Assembly: GCF_003007715.1 (NCBI RefSeq)
Contig: NZ_PXNO01000028.1
Location: 60,580-124,579, forward strand
Length of the DNA stretch: 64,000 nt
From: Marinobacter shengliensis
GTDB lineage: Bacteria > Pseudomonadota > Gammaproteobacteria > Pseudomonadales > Oleiphilaceae
Direction: 5' to 3'
This document shows positions 35,555 to 45,130 of this stretch, in pieces. Below the pieces are notes generated by a model. The model searched no databases. It had not been told where the DNA came from and was given only the letters and a program-made list of their open reading frames with translations. Each line of letters opens with the position of its first letter. Positions within the stretch are counted from its first letter, which is position 1. The position numbers and the translations under genes were made by a program.

Positions 35555-36886
35555 GTGCAGAACCAACCGAAAAGCCCAAGCCTGGCCCGCCAGCTCTACC
35601 ACATGACCTGGCCCATGCTGTTCGGCGTGCTCTCCCTGATGACCTTCCAGCTCACCGACAGCGCCTTCGTCGGCCAGCTTGGCCGCGACCCACTCGCCGC
35701 CCTGGGCTTCACCGTCCCCATGCAACAACTGGTCAGCGGCATGTACGTAGGCCTCGGCATCGCCACCACCGCCATTATTTCCAGAACCCTGGGCCAGGGC
35801 GACAACCTCCGCGCCCAACGCCTTGGCGGCCTCGTCGTCACCATCGGCGCCAGCCTCGCGCTGATCCTGTGCCTCTCAGTCTGGCTATTACAAACCGGCA
35901 TACTCAACTTCCTCGGCGCTGAAGACCAACTCCGGCCCGCCATCCGGGAATACTGGGTGCCGTGGCTCATGTCCGCCTGGCTTGGCGCCTTGCTCTACTT
36001 CGGCTACGCCGTCTGCCGTGCCAACGGCGACACCAAGTTACCCGGCTACATGATGATCGCCACCAGCCTGCTCAACATTGCCCTGGACCCGCTGTATATT
36101 TTTGTCTTCGGCTGGGGCCTGCCCGGGGCCGCCTGGGCCACCATCACCGCCTTCGGGATCGGTGCCCTGGTGGTTTTCCCGGCATTGGTAAAGCGCCAAT
36201 GGCTGCGCTTTGACCTGCTGCAACTGCAACTGGCCAAAGCCATCAAGCAGCTCGGCGGCATCATGGCACCGGCGATGGTCAGCCAACTGATGCCGCCCCT
36301 GTCCGCCATGCTGGCCACCTCGCTGGTGGCCGGGTTTGGCTCCGCCGCCGTCGCCGCCTGGGGGCTAGGCACCCGGCTAGAGTTTTTCTCCATCGTGGTG
36401 GTACTGGCACTGACCATGTCCATGCCGCCAATGATCGGCCGCATGCTCGGGGCCGGCGAGCTGGACAACATCCGCAAACTGGTGCGCATTGCCGTGCGCT
36501 TTGTGGTGGTCTGGCAACTGGTGCTGGGGCTGGTTTGGCTGGCGGCCTCCGGGCTGGTCTCCACCCTGTTCAGCCGTGATGGTGATGTCCAGGACATCCT
36601 GCTGAGCTATCTGCTGCGGGTGCCGCTGAGTTATAGCGGCCTGGGGGTCTGTATGCTGATGGTCTCGATCAACAACGCCCTGGGATTACCCATGCGGGCG
36701 CTACTGATCTCAACCCTGCGGCTATTCGCCTGCTACCTGCCCCTGCTTTGGCTGGGCGCTCAGGTGTCCGGTCTCACCGGGTTGATGACTGGGGCCCTGG
36801 TCGGCAACCTGGCAGCCGGACTGATGGCGTACAGTCTGTACCGCCAAGGAATGACCCGTTTGCGACAAAAGTACCCGGCCACTTGA
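35555..36886 (+). CDS. MATE-family multidrug efflux transporter
   Basis: 443 residues and about 12 hydrophobic segments, the MATE arrangement of two six-helix halves: the first begins LYHMTWPMLFGVLSLMTFQLTDSAFVGQLG, the second at about residue 235 (GGIMAPAMVSQLMPPL). Sodium- or proton-driven export of cationic compounds is the family role. GTG start, after the hairpin D. Third positions of codons change from strongly C-rich in the first 500 bp to mixed in the rest. Confidence 0.88.
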   Translation: MQNQPKSPSLARQLYHMTWPMLFGVLSLMTFQLTDSAFVGQLGRDPLAALGFTVPMQQLVSGMYVGLGIATTAIISRTLGQGDNLRAQRLGGLVVTIGASLALILCLSVWLLQTGILNFLGAEDQLRPAIREYWVPWLMSAWLGALLYFGYAVCRANGDTKLPGYMMIATSLLNIALDPLYIFVFGWGLPGAAWATITAFGIGALVVFPALVKRQWLRFDLLQLQLAKAIKQLGGIMAPAMVSQLMPPLSAMLATSLVAGFGSAAVAAWGLGTRLEFFSIVVVLALTMSMPPMIGRMLGAGELDNIRKLVRIAVRFVVVWQLVLGLVWLAASGLVSTLFSRDGDVQDILLSYLLRVPLSYSGLGVCMLMVSINNALGLPMRALLISTLRLFACYLPLLWLGAQVSGLTGLMTGALVGNLAAGLMAYSLYRQGMTRLRQKYPAT

Positions 36887-36911
36887 CGGTTAACAATGAA
36901 TTTATGTGCTA
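36883..36911 (+). promoter_or_regulatory. Candidate sigma-70 promoter of the mrp operon
   Basis: TTGACG at 36883 followed after 17 bp by GTGCTA. The -35 is good, the -10 poor. It lies 99 bp before the mrpA start. Confidence 0.3.
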
Positions 36912-37009
36912 GTCTTCGGTAATCTCTTTTAACTATCACGCCCAAGCCTGATTGCTGCCGGCGGATGAACAATTAACCCCAATACTCCTTCCGGGCTACC
37001 GGCCTTGCT

Positions 37010-39817
37010 ATGGTACCAGGACTCATCATTTTGCTGCCGGTGCTGGGAGCGTTTGCTTCCTGGTTACTGAGCCGCCGCTCTGACGGCACCAGCATCCGTG
37101 CTCATGCACTTCTGGCTGCCGTTGCACCTTTTACCGGCGTCCTTTTGCTGGCAAGCCATTGGCCGCAGGCTTCAGACCAGAACGCGCTGATTACCACTGT
37201 GCAGTGGATTCCTCAACTAGGGCTGGACCTGTCGTTCCGGCTGGACGGCCTGAGCTGGCTGTTCGCCACCCTGATCACCGGCATTGGCTGCCTGATCATC
37301 CTGTATGCCCGCTATTACTTTGACGGCAAAGCCACCGCGCCCCGCTTCTTTATCCTGATCCAGCTGTTCATGACCGCCATGCTGGGCATTGTGCTATCTG
37401 AAAACCTGTTGTTCATGCTGGTGTTCTGGGAGCTGACCAGCCTGGTGTCGTTCCTGCTGATCGGCTTCAACTGGTCCAACAGGGGCGCCCGCCGGGGTGC
37501 CCGGATGTCGCTGGTGATTACCGGTGGCGGTGGCCTGGCCCTGCTGGCCGGCATTCTATTGCTGGGCAACATGGCCGGCAGCTTCCAGTTGTCCGATATC
37601 CTCTCTCAGGGCGAGACCCTCAAGCAGCACAGCCTGTACCCGCTGATGCTGAGCCTGGTGCTGCTGGGCGCATTCACCAAATCCGCCCAGGCGCCGTTCC
37701 ACCTGTGGTTGCCCCACGCCATGGCCGCCCCCACGCCGGTCTCCGCGTACCTGCATTCAGCCACCATGGTCAAGGCCGGGCTGTTCCTGATGGCGCGTTT
37801 GCACCCGGCCCTGGGCGATACCGAGCTCTGGTTTGCCCTGATCACCGTCACCGGCATGGTGACCTTGATGGTGGGCGCCTTTGTGGCCATGTTCATGCAC
37901 GACATCAAAGGCCTGCTGGCCTATTCCACCATATCCCATCTGGGCCTGATCACCCTGCTGATTGGCATGGGCAGTGAAATGGCCATGGCGGCGGCCCTGT
38001 TCCATCTGGTCTGCCATGCCCTGTTCAAGGCCCCGCTGTTCATGATGGCAGGCTATGTGGATCAGGCCACGGGCAGTCGCGACATGCAGCTGATCAATGG
38101 CCTGTGGCGTTGGATGCCTGCCCTGATGATCGTCACCCTGGTACCCGCTGCTGCCATGGCGGGGCTACCACTGATGAGCGGCTACCTGAGCAAGAAGATG
38201 CTGTTCTCCGAAAGCCTGCTGGTGACGGCACCCCACTGGGCGGATGTGGTGATCCCGGCCTGGGTCACCGTGGCGGGGCTGTTCTCGGTGGCCTATTCAG
38301 TGCGGATCTTCCACAACGTTTTCTTTAACGGCCAGCCTCGGGATCTGCCGGTGTGGCCGCCAAAGCACAAACCAGCAGCCGCGTTGTCACCGCTGGCCAT
38401 TCTGGCGACCCTGTCGTTGCTGGTTGGTTTGGCGCCCCAATGGATTTATGACCACCTGGTGCATCTGGCGGTGCTACAAACCACCGTGTCTCATTTACCA
38501 GCGTATGATTTCAGTGCCCTGTCCGACGCCCACACCCCAGCCATGATGAGTTTGGTGGCCATGCTGGGCGGGCTGGCAGTCTACGCGGCCCGCAAGCCGC
38601 TTTTCGCTATCCATGCACGACTGCCGGAAGTGGATGCCAAGGACATTTTTGAAACCGCCATGCAGCGCACCATTCGGTTCTCTCAAACGCTGGTTTATCG
38701 CCTGGAGAATGGCTCACTCCAGCGCTACCTGGCGCTGATCCTCTTAACCACCGTCGCCCTTGTGGCCTGGAGCTTGCTCGGGCTGGAACGGTGGCGCGGG
38801 CCGGTGCCATTGAGCAGTCTCAATCCGCTGGTGGTGTTTGGCATCAGCATCCTGTGCCTGTCGGCCATCGGCGTTGTGCTGTTTCATCGTCACCGCCTAC
38901 CCGCCCTGTTGCTGCTGTCGGTCACCGGCCTGTTTGTCACCCTCACCTTTGCCTGGTTCTCCGCACCGGACCTCGCCCTGACGCAACTGTCGGTTGAAGT
39001 CATGGCGGTGGTGATCATGATGCTGGCCCTGTCGTTCTTACCCCAGAGCTCACCCAAGGAATCCCGCTTTCCCAGAATTGCCCGTGATCTGTTCGTGGCA
39101 CTGGCCGCCGGCGGCGGTGTGGCTGCGTTTACCTTTGCTGTGCTAACCCGCCCGGTAAACTCCATTTCCGACTTCTTCCTCGCCAACAGTGTGCCCGGAG
39201 GCGGCGGCACCAACGTGGTGAATGTGATCCTGGTGGATTTCCGGGGCTTCGATACCCTCGGTGAGATCACGGTACTGGGCATTGCCGCCGTGGCGGTGTT
39301 CGCCTTTACCCGCAACCTGAATCTGAAAAAACGGGTGGCGGAATCCGGCCACGCCCATTGGGTAGCAGAGCCCCACCCGGTCATCCTGCAGATGGTGGCG
39401 CACATGGCTTTGCCCATTGCCCTGCTGGTGTCCGCGTATATTTTCCTGCGCGGCCACAACATGCCAGGGGGCGGTTTCATTGCGGGATTGGTCACGGCCG
39501 TTGCTCTGACCCTGCAATACATGGCCGGCGGTCTGGTTTGGGCGCAGGCACGCATGCGCACACACTTCCGTTCACTGATCGGTGCCGGGCTAATGATTGC
39601 GCTGTTGACTGGTGTTGCCAGCTGGCTGTTCGGGTATCCGTTCCTGACCACCACCTTTGCTCATCTGCACTGGCCATTGATCGGCGAGTTCGAGTTGGCC
39701 AGTGCCCTGCTGTTTGATCTGGGCGTTTACACCACCGTGGTCGGGGCAACCCTGTTGATTCTGGCGAACCTTGGCAAACTGATGACCATTGCCGGCCCAG
39801 GTAAGGAGGTAGGCTGA
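37010..39817 (+). CDS. mrpA: Mrp antiporter subunit A fused to subunit B domain
   Basis: 935 residues. The N-terminal part is the NuoL/MrpA proton-channel fold (MHDIKGLLAYSTISHLGL, KSAQAPFHLWLPHAMAAPTPVSAYLHSATMVKAGLF). From about residue 780 an MnhB-like segment follows (VAHMALPIALLVSAYIFLRGHNMPGGGFIAGLVTA), so the separate mrpB gene is fused. The operon then runs C, D, E, F, G. It exchanges external H+ for internal Na+ and, in marine bacteria, supports pH and sodium tolerance. The ribosome site is weak. Confidence 0.92.
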   Translation: MVPGLIILLPVLGAFASWLLSRRSDGTSIRAHALLAAVAPFTGVLLLASHWPQASDQNALITTVQWIPQLGLDLSFRLDGLSWLFATLITGIGCLIILYARYYFDGKATAPRFFILIQLFMTAMLGIVLSENLLFMLVFWELTSLVSFLLIGFNWSNRGARRGARMSLVITGGGGLALLAGILLLGNMAGSFQLSDILSQGETLKQHSLYPLMLSLVLLGAFTKSAQAPFHLWLPHAMAAPTPVSAYLHSATMVKAGLFLMARLHPALGDTELWFALITVTGMVTLMVGAFVAMFMHDIKGLLAYSTISHLGLITLLIGMGSEMAMAAALFHLVCHALFKAPLFMMAGYVDQATGSRDMQLINGLWRWMPALMIVTLVPAAAMAGLPLMSGYLSKKMLFSESLLVTAPHWADVVIPAWVTVAGLFSVAYSVRIFHNVFFNGQPRDLPVWPPKHKPAAALSPLAILATLSLLVGLAPQWIYDHLVHLAVLQTTVSHLPAYDFSALSDAHTPAMMSLVAMLGGLAVYAARKPLFAIHARLPEVDAKDIFETAMQRTIRFSQTLVYRLENGSLQRYLALILLTTVALVAWSLLGLERWRGPVPLSSLNPLVVFGISILCLSAIGVVLFHRHRLPALLLLSVTGLFVTLTFAWFSAPDLALTQLSVEVMAVVIMMLALSFLPQSSPKESRFPRIARDLFVALAAGGGVAAFTFAVLTRPVNSISDFFLANSVPGGGGTNVVNVILVDFRGFDTLGEITVLGIAAVAVFAFTRNLNLKKRVAESGHAHWVAEPHPVILQMVAHMALPIALLVSAYIFLRGHNMPGGGFIAGLVTAVALTLQYMAGGLVWAQARMRTHFRSLIGAGLMIALLTGVASWLFGYPFLTTTFAHLHWPLIGEFELASALLFDLGVYTTVVGATLLILANLGKLMTIAGPGKEVG

Positions 39818-40155
39818 TGGAACTTATGATCGCTGCCGCTCTGGGCATCCTCACGACCTGCGGGGTATTTCTTATTCTGCGTGCCCGCACCTTTTCCGTG
39901 GTGCTTGGCCTGACCTTGTTATCCCATGCCGTCAACCTGTTCCTGTTCAGCATGGGCCGGCTGACAACCGGCGCCCCGGCCATTGTCGGCCTGACGGAAT
40001 CCAGCGCAGACCCACTGCCCCAGGCACTGGTGCTGACCGCCATTGTGATCAGTTTTGCCATGACCGCCTTCGTGGTGGTGTTGTCGCTGAAAGCCGCCGT
40101 GGAGTTGCGCAACGATCACGTCGACGGAGAAAACCCGAACGAGGACCGGCTATGA
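39817..40155 (+). CDS. mrpC: Mrp antiporter subunit C
   Basis: 112 residues with three hydrophobic helices, NuoK/MnhC fold (LILRARTFSVVLGLTLLSHAVNLFLFSMG). It couples to A and D subunits in the membrane. Its start shares a base with the mrpA stop (TGATG). Confidence 0.88.
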   Translation: MELMIAAALGILTTCGVFLILRARTFSVVLGLTLLSHAVNLFLFSMGRLTTGAPAIVGLTESSADPLPQALVLTAIVISFAMTAFVVVLSLKAAVELRNDHVDGENPNEDRL

Positions 40156-41681
40156 CTCACCTGATGATTCTGCCGGTGGTCATTCCCATGTTGGCCGCCG
40201 CCTGGTTGCTGGTAAACCATCGGGCCAGTATCGGCCGGCAGCGGGTGTGGAGCATTTTTTCCACCAGCGTGCTGGTGGCACTGGGCGTGTGGGCGGTTGT
40301 CGCGGCGCAAACCGATTACCACACCTACTGGCTGGGCAACTGGCAGCCGCCGTTCGGCATTGTGCTAGTGCTGGACCGGCTGAGTGCCATGATGCTGTTG
40401 CTGGCGGCCCTGCTTGCCCTGTTTTGTGTGCTCTATGCCAGCCGGGGCAGCGACCGGGAGGGTTCCCACTTTCATGCCCTGTTCCAGTTCCAGCTGATGG
40501 GCATTAACGGCGCCTTCCTGACCGGTGATCTGTTCAACCTGTTCGTTTTTTTCGAGATCCTGCTGCTGGCTTCCTACGCCCTGTTGCTGCACGGCGGCGG
40601 CCGGGCCAGAAGCCGGGCGGGCTTGCACTATGTGATCATCAACCTGCTCGGCTCTGCCCTGTTCCTGCTGGCCCTTGGCATTCTTTACGGCCTGACCGGC
40701 ACCCTGAACATGGCCGACCTGGCGGTGCGGATTGCCGCCGCCAGCCCCGATGACCAGACCCTGCTCAAAGGTGCCGCCCTGCTGCTGATGGTGGTGTTCG
40801 GTATCAAGGCCGCAATCCTGCCACTGCTGTTCTGGCTACCCAGGGCCTATTCGGCTTCCAGCGCACCGGTAGCCGCGCTGTTTGCCATCATGACCAAGGT
40901 GGGTTTTTACGCCATGGTTCGGGTGCTTCTGATTGTGTTCGGGCTCGACCCGGCGCAGCCCCTCAATGCCGGGGTATTCCTCTGGCTCTGGCCTCTGGCG
41001 CTGGCCACCCTGGGCCTCGGCGCCATTGGCGTGCTGGGGGCCGCCAGCCTGCGCACCATGGCGGCTTACCTGGTTATCATGTCCAGCGGCTTGCTGATGG
41101 CCAGTTTTGCCATGGCCGAAACCACCGTATTGGCCGCCAGCCTGTTCTACCTGCTGCACAGCACCTGCCTGGCGGCGGTGTTCTTCCTGCTGGCCGACCT
41201 CATCGGCCGGCAGCGGTCCGACGGCTACGATTTGCTCTCGGTGACCGCGCCTCTGACCCATCGCTGGATTTTGGGTACGCTGTTTCTGGTGGCGGCGGTC
41301 AGTATGGCGGGGCTGCCGCCGTTCTCCGGGTTTATCAGCAAAGCCTGGCTGCTGCAAAACGCCACCGGGCATCCGCATTATCTCTGGCTTTGGGGTATCA
41401 CACTGTTAGCCGGGTTATTCATGATTGCCGCACTCAGCCGTGCCGGCTCCGGCTGGTTCTGGAAACCGGAGCCGTTCACCGGCCGCCAGCGCCGCAAGCT
41501 GGACCCGGCGCGGGTGGCCACAGTATCAGTGCTTATCGGCATCAGTGGCACCCTGGCCCTGTTTGCTGCGCCGGTGATGGAGTATATGACCGCGACCGCA
41601 GGCCAGCTCTATCATCCGTCCGCCTACGTTCAGGCGGTGCTTGGTGAGCCCGCCACGAAAACGGGAGGGCTCACCCCATGA
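40152..41681 (+). CDS. mrpD: Mrp antiporter subunit D
   Basis: 509 residues, about 14 hydrophobic helices, with the NuoN/M-like core (LLFFEILLLASYALLLHGGGR-type region and FLLADLIGRQRSDGYD). It is the second antiporter-like subunit. ATGA overlap with mrpC. Confidence 0.9.
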   Translation: MTHLMILPVVIPMLAAAWLLVNHRASIGRQRVWSIFSTSVLVALGVWAVVAAQTDYHTYWLGNWQPPFGIVLVLDRLSAMMLLLAALLALFCVLYASRGSDREGSHFHALFQFQLMGINGAFLTGDLFNLFVFFEILLLASYALLLHGGGRARSRAGLHYVIINLLGSALFLLALGILYGLTGTLNMADLAVRIAAASPDDQTLLKGAALLLMVVFGIKAAILPLLFWLPRAYSASSAPVAALFAIMTKVGFYAMVRVLLIVFGLDPAQPLNAGVFLWLWPLALATLGLGAIGVLGAASLRTMAAYLVIMSSGLLMASFAMAETTVLAASLFYLLHSTCLAAVFFLLADLIGRQRSDGYDLLSVTAPLTHRWILGTLFLVAAVSMAGLPPFSGFISKAWLLQNATGHPHYLWLWGITLLAGLFMIAALSRAGSGWFWKPEPFTGRQRRKLDPARVATVSVLIGISGTLALFAAPVMEYMTATAGQLYHPSAYVQAVLGEPATKTGGLTP

Positions 41682-42172
41682 ACTGGTTACAGCGCTGGGT
41701 GCCACACCCTCTGTTCGCCGGCTTTCTGCTGCTGTTATGGCTGCTGATGAATGAGTTCAGCTTTGCCCACCTGTTGCTGGGTGCGGTGCTGGCGGTGGTG
41801 ATTTCCCGGGTCACCCAGCCGTTCTGGCCGGAGCGTTCAAAGATCAAGCATCCGGGTAGGTTGCTGCGCTACCTTGGCCGGTTGTTGATGGACATCCTGA
41901 AATCCAACCTGATTGTCGCCCGGCGCATTCTGTTCTATTCCCGGCAGCTGGAGCCAGGGTTCTTCACTTACCCTCTGACCCTGACCGACGATTTTGCCGT
42001 GACCATATTGGCCAGCACCATTTCGCTGACCCCGGGCACGGTGAGCGCCCACTACGATCGCGAGGGCCGGTGCCTGTTGATTCACTGTCTGCATCTGGAG
42101 GATGAGGCTGCGCTGATTCAGGACATCCGTGAGCACTACGAGAAACCGTTACAGGAGATTTTTGATGATTGA
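41678..42172 (+). CDS. mrpE: Mrp antiporter subunit E
   Basis: 164 residues; the N-terminal half has two hydrophobic helices and the C-terminal half carries TILASTISLTPGTVSAH, the most conserved MnhE motif. ATGA overlap with mrpD. Confidence 0.9.
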   Translation: MNWLQRWVPHPLFAGFLLLLWLLMNEFSFAHLLLGAVLAVVISRVTQPFWPERSKIKHPGRLLRYLGRLLMDILKSNLIVARRILFYSRQLEPGFFTYPLTLTDDFAVTILASTISLTPGTVSAHYDREGRCLLIHCLHLEDEAALIQDIREHYEKPLQEIFDD

Positions 42173-42434
42173 ATGGGCGGTTAACCTGGCGATCACTGTG
42201 TTTGCGATTGCCATCCTGCTGAACCTTTACCGGCTGGCCATCGGGCCCGACATCGTGGACCGGATCCTGGCGCTGGACACACTGATGATCAACAGTATTG
42301 CGTTGATTGTGCTGTTTGATATCCGGTTGTCGCTGGGCATCCTGTTTGAAGCTGCCATGCTGATTGCGCTGATGGGGTTTGTCGGAACCGTGGCAATGAC
42401 CAAGTACCTGTTGCGGGGGGATGTGATCGAATGA
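42165..42434 (+). CDS. mrpF: Mrp antiporter subunit F
   Basis: 89 residues with three hydrophobic helices and YRLAIGPDIVDRILALDTL, diagnostic of MnhF. ATG 42165 is preceded by AGGAG inside mrpE and overlaps it by 8 bp. An upstream ATG at 42129 in the same frame has no ribosome site. Confidence 0.88.
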   Translation: MIEWAVNLAITVFAIAILLNLYRLAIGPDIVDRILALDTLMINSIALIVLFDIRLSLGILFEAAMLIALMGFVGTVAMTKYLLRGDVIE

Positions 42435-42775
42435 CTGCGTCATCCATGCCGTTCGTTCTTGAGTTGGTGATCTCGCTGTTCCTGGTGGCCGGTGCCTTGT
42501 TTGCGCTGATTGGCTCTATTGGCCTGGCCTGGTTGCGGGATTTTTTCATGCGTCTGCATGGGCCCACCAAGGCCAGCACACTGGGCCTGGGGTGTTTGCT
42601 GATCGGCTCGTTGCTGTTTTTCAGTTTCCAGCGCGGCGCGCTGTCCGTGCATGAGGCGATTGTGACCGTTTTCCTGTTTGTGACGGCGCCAGTCAGCGCC
42701 CATATGATGGCCAAAGCCGCCCTGTTCCGGGGTGTGGATAAGGGCGGCCCGAGCCGGAATTACCCGGACCGTTAG
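42431..42775 (+). CDS. mrpG: Mrp antiporter subunit G
   Basis: 114 residues, three hydrophobic helices, with the MnhG signature GLAWLRDFFMRLHGPTKASTLG. ATGA overlap with mrpF. Last gene of the operon; it overlaps the convergent thioesterase by 4 bp. Confidence 0.9.
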   Translation: MTASSMPFVLELVISLFLVAGALFALIGSIGLAWLRDFFMRLHGPTKASTLGLGCLLIGSLLFFSFQRGALSVHEAIVTVFLFVTAPVSAHMMAKAALFRGVDKGGPSRNYPDR

Positions 42776-43200
42776 CCGGCAAATCTGGCCCGGAAGCTCT
42801 CGGGCATGGGGGTGACTTCCCGGGTTTTGTAGTTGAAGAACACAAAACCGTATTTGGCCATGGCCACCGATTGGCCGGTGTCTGCTTTGGTGACCCGGAA
42901 CACGAAATCCCCGCCGTATTTATTGAAATCCCTCAGGCCGACTTCGAAGCGCAGCATGTCCGGGTAGAAGGATTCGCCCTGGTACATGGTGGCCAGGTCG
43001 GTGACGATGATGCCAGTGCCATTCTGGTCGGCTTCTTCGATGCCGTGTTCGACCAGGAACTGGGCGCGGGCTTCGGAGAGCATGGAGATGAGGGCGTCGT
43101 TGCCCAGGTGGTTGGCGCCGTTGATGTCGGTGATTCTGACGGGCATTCGGGTTTCGAAGCTGAAGGCGTTGTCGGGGAATTCGAGTTTGATTCTTGCCAC
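42772..43200 (-). CDS. Hotdog-fold acyl-CoA thioesterase
   Basis: 142 residues of the 4-hydroxybenzoyl-CoA thioesterase class: RITDINGANHLGNDALISMLSEAR with the conserved Asp/His/Asn cluster, then YPDMLRFEVGLRDFNKYGGDFVFRV. It would hydrolyse acyl-CoA; the exact chain is unclear. The start is separated from the Nudix-MBL gene by 288 bp holding hairpin element E. Confidence 0.78.
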   Translation of the reverse strand: MARIKLEFPDNAFSFETRMPVRITDINGANHLGNDALISMLSEARAQFLVEHGIEEADQNGTGIIVTDLATMYQGESFYPDMLRFEVGLRDFNKYGGDFVFRVTKADTGQSVAMAKYGFVFFNYKTREVTPMPESFRARFAG

Positions 43201-43330
43201 GGGGGTGTCCTGATCTGGTTCAACATTGGATTGGGCTGAATCATACGCTTCCGGTTGTGACTTCTCATCTTATGGTGCTATCGGGTATCTTGCTTTTTGT
43301 TCCTGCGCTTTTTGTTTCGGAGTAAGCGGC

Positions 43331-43435
43331 GCTTGGGACTGGGCTTTCCAGAACACGCTCCTTCGGCACATCCATGTGACGCTTGGGCTCCGCCATCCAT
43401 GGCTCCGCACAGTTCTGGTAAGCCCAGCCCCAAGC
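43331..43435 (-). repeat. Hairpin element E (subtype 2, core reversed)
   Basis: 24-bp arms (43331-43354 and 43412-43435) matching at 22 positions. The core (43355-43411, 57 bp) read on the minus strand matches that of element B, with CACATCCATGTG at 43367-43378. It lies between divergent genes, 53 bp before the Nudix-MBL gene. Confidence 0.88.
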
Positions 43436-43488
43436 CCCGCCCAGACTTCCTGCAAGCGCCCAATAAAACGTCATAATAAGAGTTACTT

Positions 43489-45117
43489 ATGGATATTCGC
43501 CCGGCTGCCACCCTGGTTCTTACCCGCGATACCGAAAACGGCATTGAAGTGCTTCTGCTGCAACGCACCTGGGAGGCTATTTTCCTGCCCGGTTACTATG
43601 TGTTCCCCGGCGGAGCGGTGAACGAGCAGGAGTCGGCGGCGCAGCCGCATGTTGTGGGTGTTGAAGACGGGGATATCAGTCAGACCATGAGTCTGGACGA
43701 AGGCGGTGCCGACTATATGCTGGCTGCAGTACGGGAGTGCTTTGAGGAGGCGGGGATTCTGCTGGCTCAGGACGGCAGCGGTCAGCTTATCGGTGCGGAG
43801 CATCCGGTGCTTGGTGAGCGTGACGCATTGTTTCGGGATGAGGTGTCGCTGGCGCAGTTGTGTGAGAAGCATGGGCTGGTGGTGCCGCTGGACCGGTTGG
43901 CGTATTTGAGCCATTGGGTGACACCGCCAGGGCCGCCGCGGCGGTTTGATACGCGGTTTTTTGTGGCGGTGGCGCCGGAAGGGCAACGGGCCGGGCATGA
44001 TGGTCAGGAGACGATTGATCATGTGTGGATGTCGCCTGCGCAGGCGTTAGAGGAGCATCGGGCGGGGCAGCGTTTGTTGGGGTTGCCGACGATCCGTACC
44101 CTGCGGGTGTTGTGTGATTTCAATACCACCGCCGAGCTGATGCGCTATGCCCATGCCAATCCACCGGAGGCGTTTCCGACCGATCCCTGGCCGGCGCTTC
44201 GCAAGGGCAAGCCGGTGATGCTGGAACCCAACGCGCCGGCTTACGATGAGGCGGTCAAGCTGGACCCGGAGGGGGAAGGCACCACCCGGGCGGAGATTGT
44301 GCCCGGTGAGCCGGTGGAGGTGGCGGCCGGTGTAGTACGGTTGACGGCACCGAACCCGGGGATGATGACCGGGCCCGGCACCAATACCTATATTCTGGGT
44401 TTTGAGCGGTTTACAGTGATTGACCCCGGGCCCGCAAACGAGGCCCACATCGAAAAGATTCTGGAAGTGACCGGCGGGGTGGTGGACCAGGTGCTGGTCA
44501 CCCATACCCATCTGGATCATTCACCGGCCGTGTCGGTTCTGAAAGAACGAACCGGTTGCCGGGTGTTTGGCTGGCCAGCCCCGGAGGGCGCAGGCCAGGA
44601 CCAGTCCTTTAAGGCGGACGACGAGCCGGAGCATGGCGACCTGATTGTCAGCGAGGCGGGCATTCTGAAGGTGATCCATACCCCCGGGCATGCCTCCAAC
44701 CACCTGTGTTTCCTGCTGACGGACCAGGAGTTGCTGTTCTCCGGTGACCACATCATGCAGGGCTCCACGGTGGTGATCAATCCGCCGGACGGCGATATGA
44801 AGGCCTATGTGGAATCCCTGTACGAGCTATTGGAGGAGCCTGTGCGCTCTATCGCGCCCGCCCACGGCTTTCTGATGGGGCAACCGGAGGCAGTGATTGA
44901 TTACCTGATCACCCACCGGTTATCGCGGGAGCACAAGATCTTCCGGGCACTGGAAGCACTGGCGCCGGTGTCCCTGAAAGACCTGACGGCGAAAGCCTAC
45001 GACGATGTGCCAGCAGCCATTCATGGCCTGGCAGCACGATCAGCCCTGGCACACCTTCTCAAACTTGAGGCAGAACACCGGGCATACCAGTCAGACAACC
45101 TCTGGCATGCCCACTAG
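43489..45117 (+). CDS. Nudix hydrolase fused to metallo-beta-lactamase-fold hydrolase
   Basis: 542 residues. N-terminal Nudix domain (1-230) whose box is split: GGAVNEQE, a 36-residue insertion, then R82-ECFEEAGILL. The insertion resembles the NUDT7/19 CoA-diphosphatase type. The C-terminal domain (about 280-540) has the MBL zinc motif HTHLDH (339-344), HTPGHASNH and FSGDHIMQG and a helical tail like LACTB2 enzymes. Each domain is known singly; their fusion suggests linked action on acyl-CoA or RNA ends, which is inference. Preceded by element E. Confidence 0.82.
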   Translation: MDIRPAATLVLTRDTENGIEVLLLQRTWEAIFLPGYYVFPGGAVNEQESAAQPHVVGVEDGDISQTMSLDEGGADYMLAAVRECFEEAGILLAQDGSGQLIGAEHPVLGERDALFRDEVSLAQLCEKHGLVVPLDRLAYLSHWVTPPGPPRRFDTRFFVAVAPEGQRAGHDGQETIDHVWMSPAQALEEHRAGQRLLGLPTIRTLRVLCDFNTTAELMRYAHANPPEAFPTDPWPALRKGKPVMLEPNAPAYDEAVKLDPEGEGTTRAEIVPGEPVEVAAGVVRLTAPNPGMMTGPGTNTYILGFERFTVIDPGPANEAHIEKILEVTGGVVDQVLVTHTHLDHSPAVSVLKERTGCRVFGWPAPEGAGQDQSFKADDEPEHGDLIVSEAGILKVIHTPGHASNHLCFLLTDQELLFSGDHIMQGSTVVINPPDGDMKAYVESLYELLEEPVRSIAPAHGFLMGQPEAVIDYLITHRLSREHKIFRALEALAPVSLKDLTAKAYDDVPAAIHGLAARSALAHLLKLEAEHRAYQSDNLWHAH

Positions 45118-45130
45118 CCAGGGTACCGGG

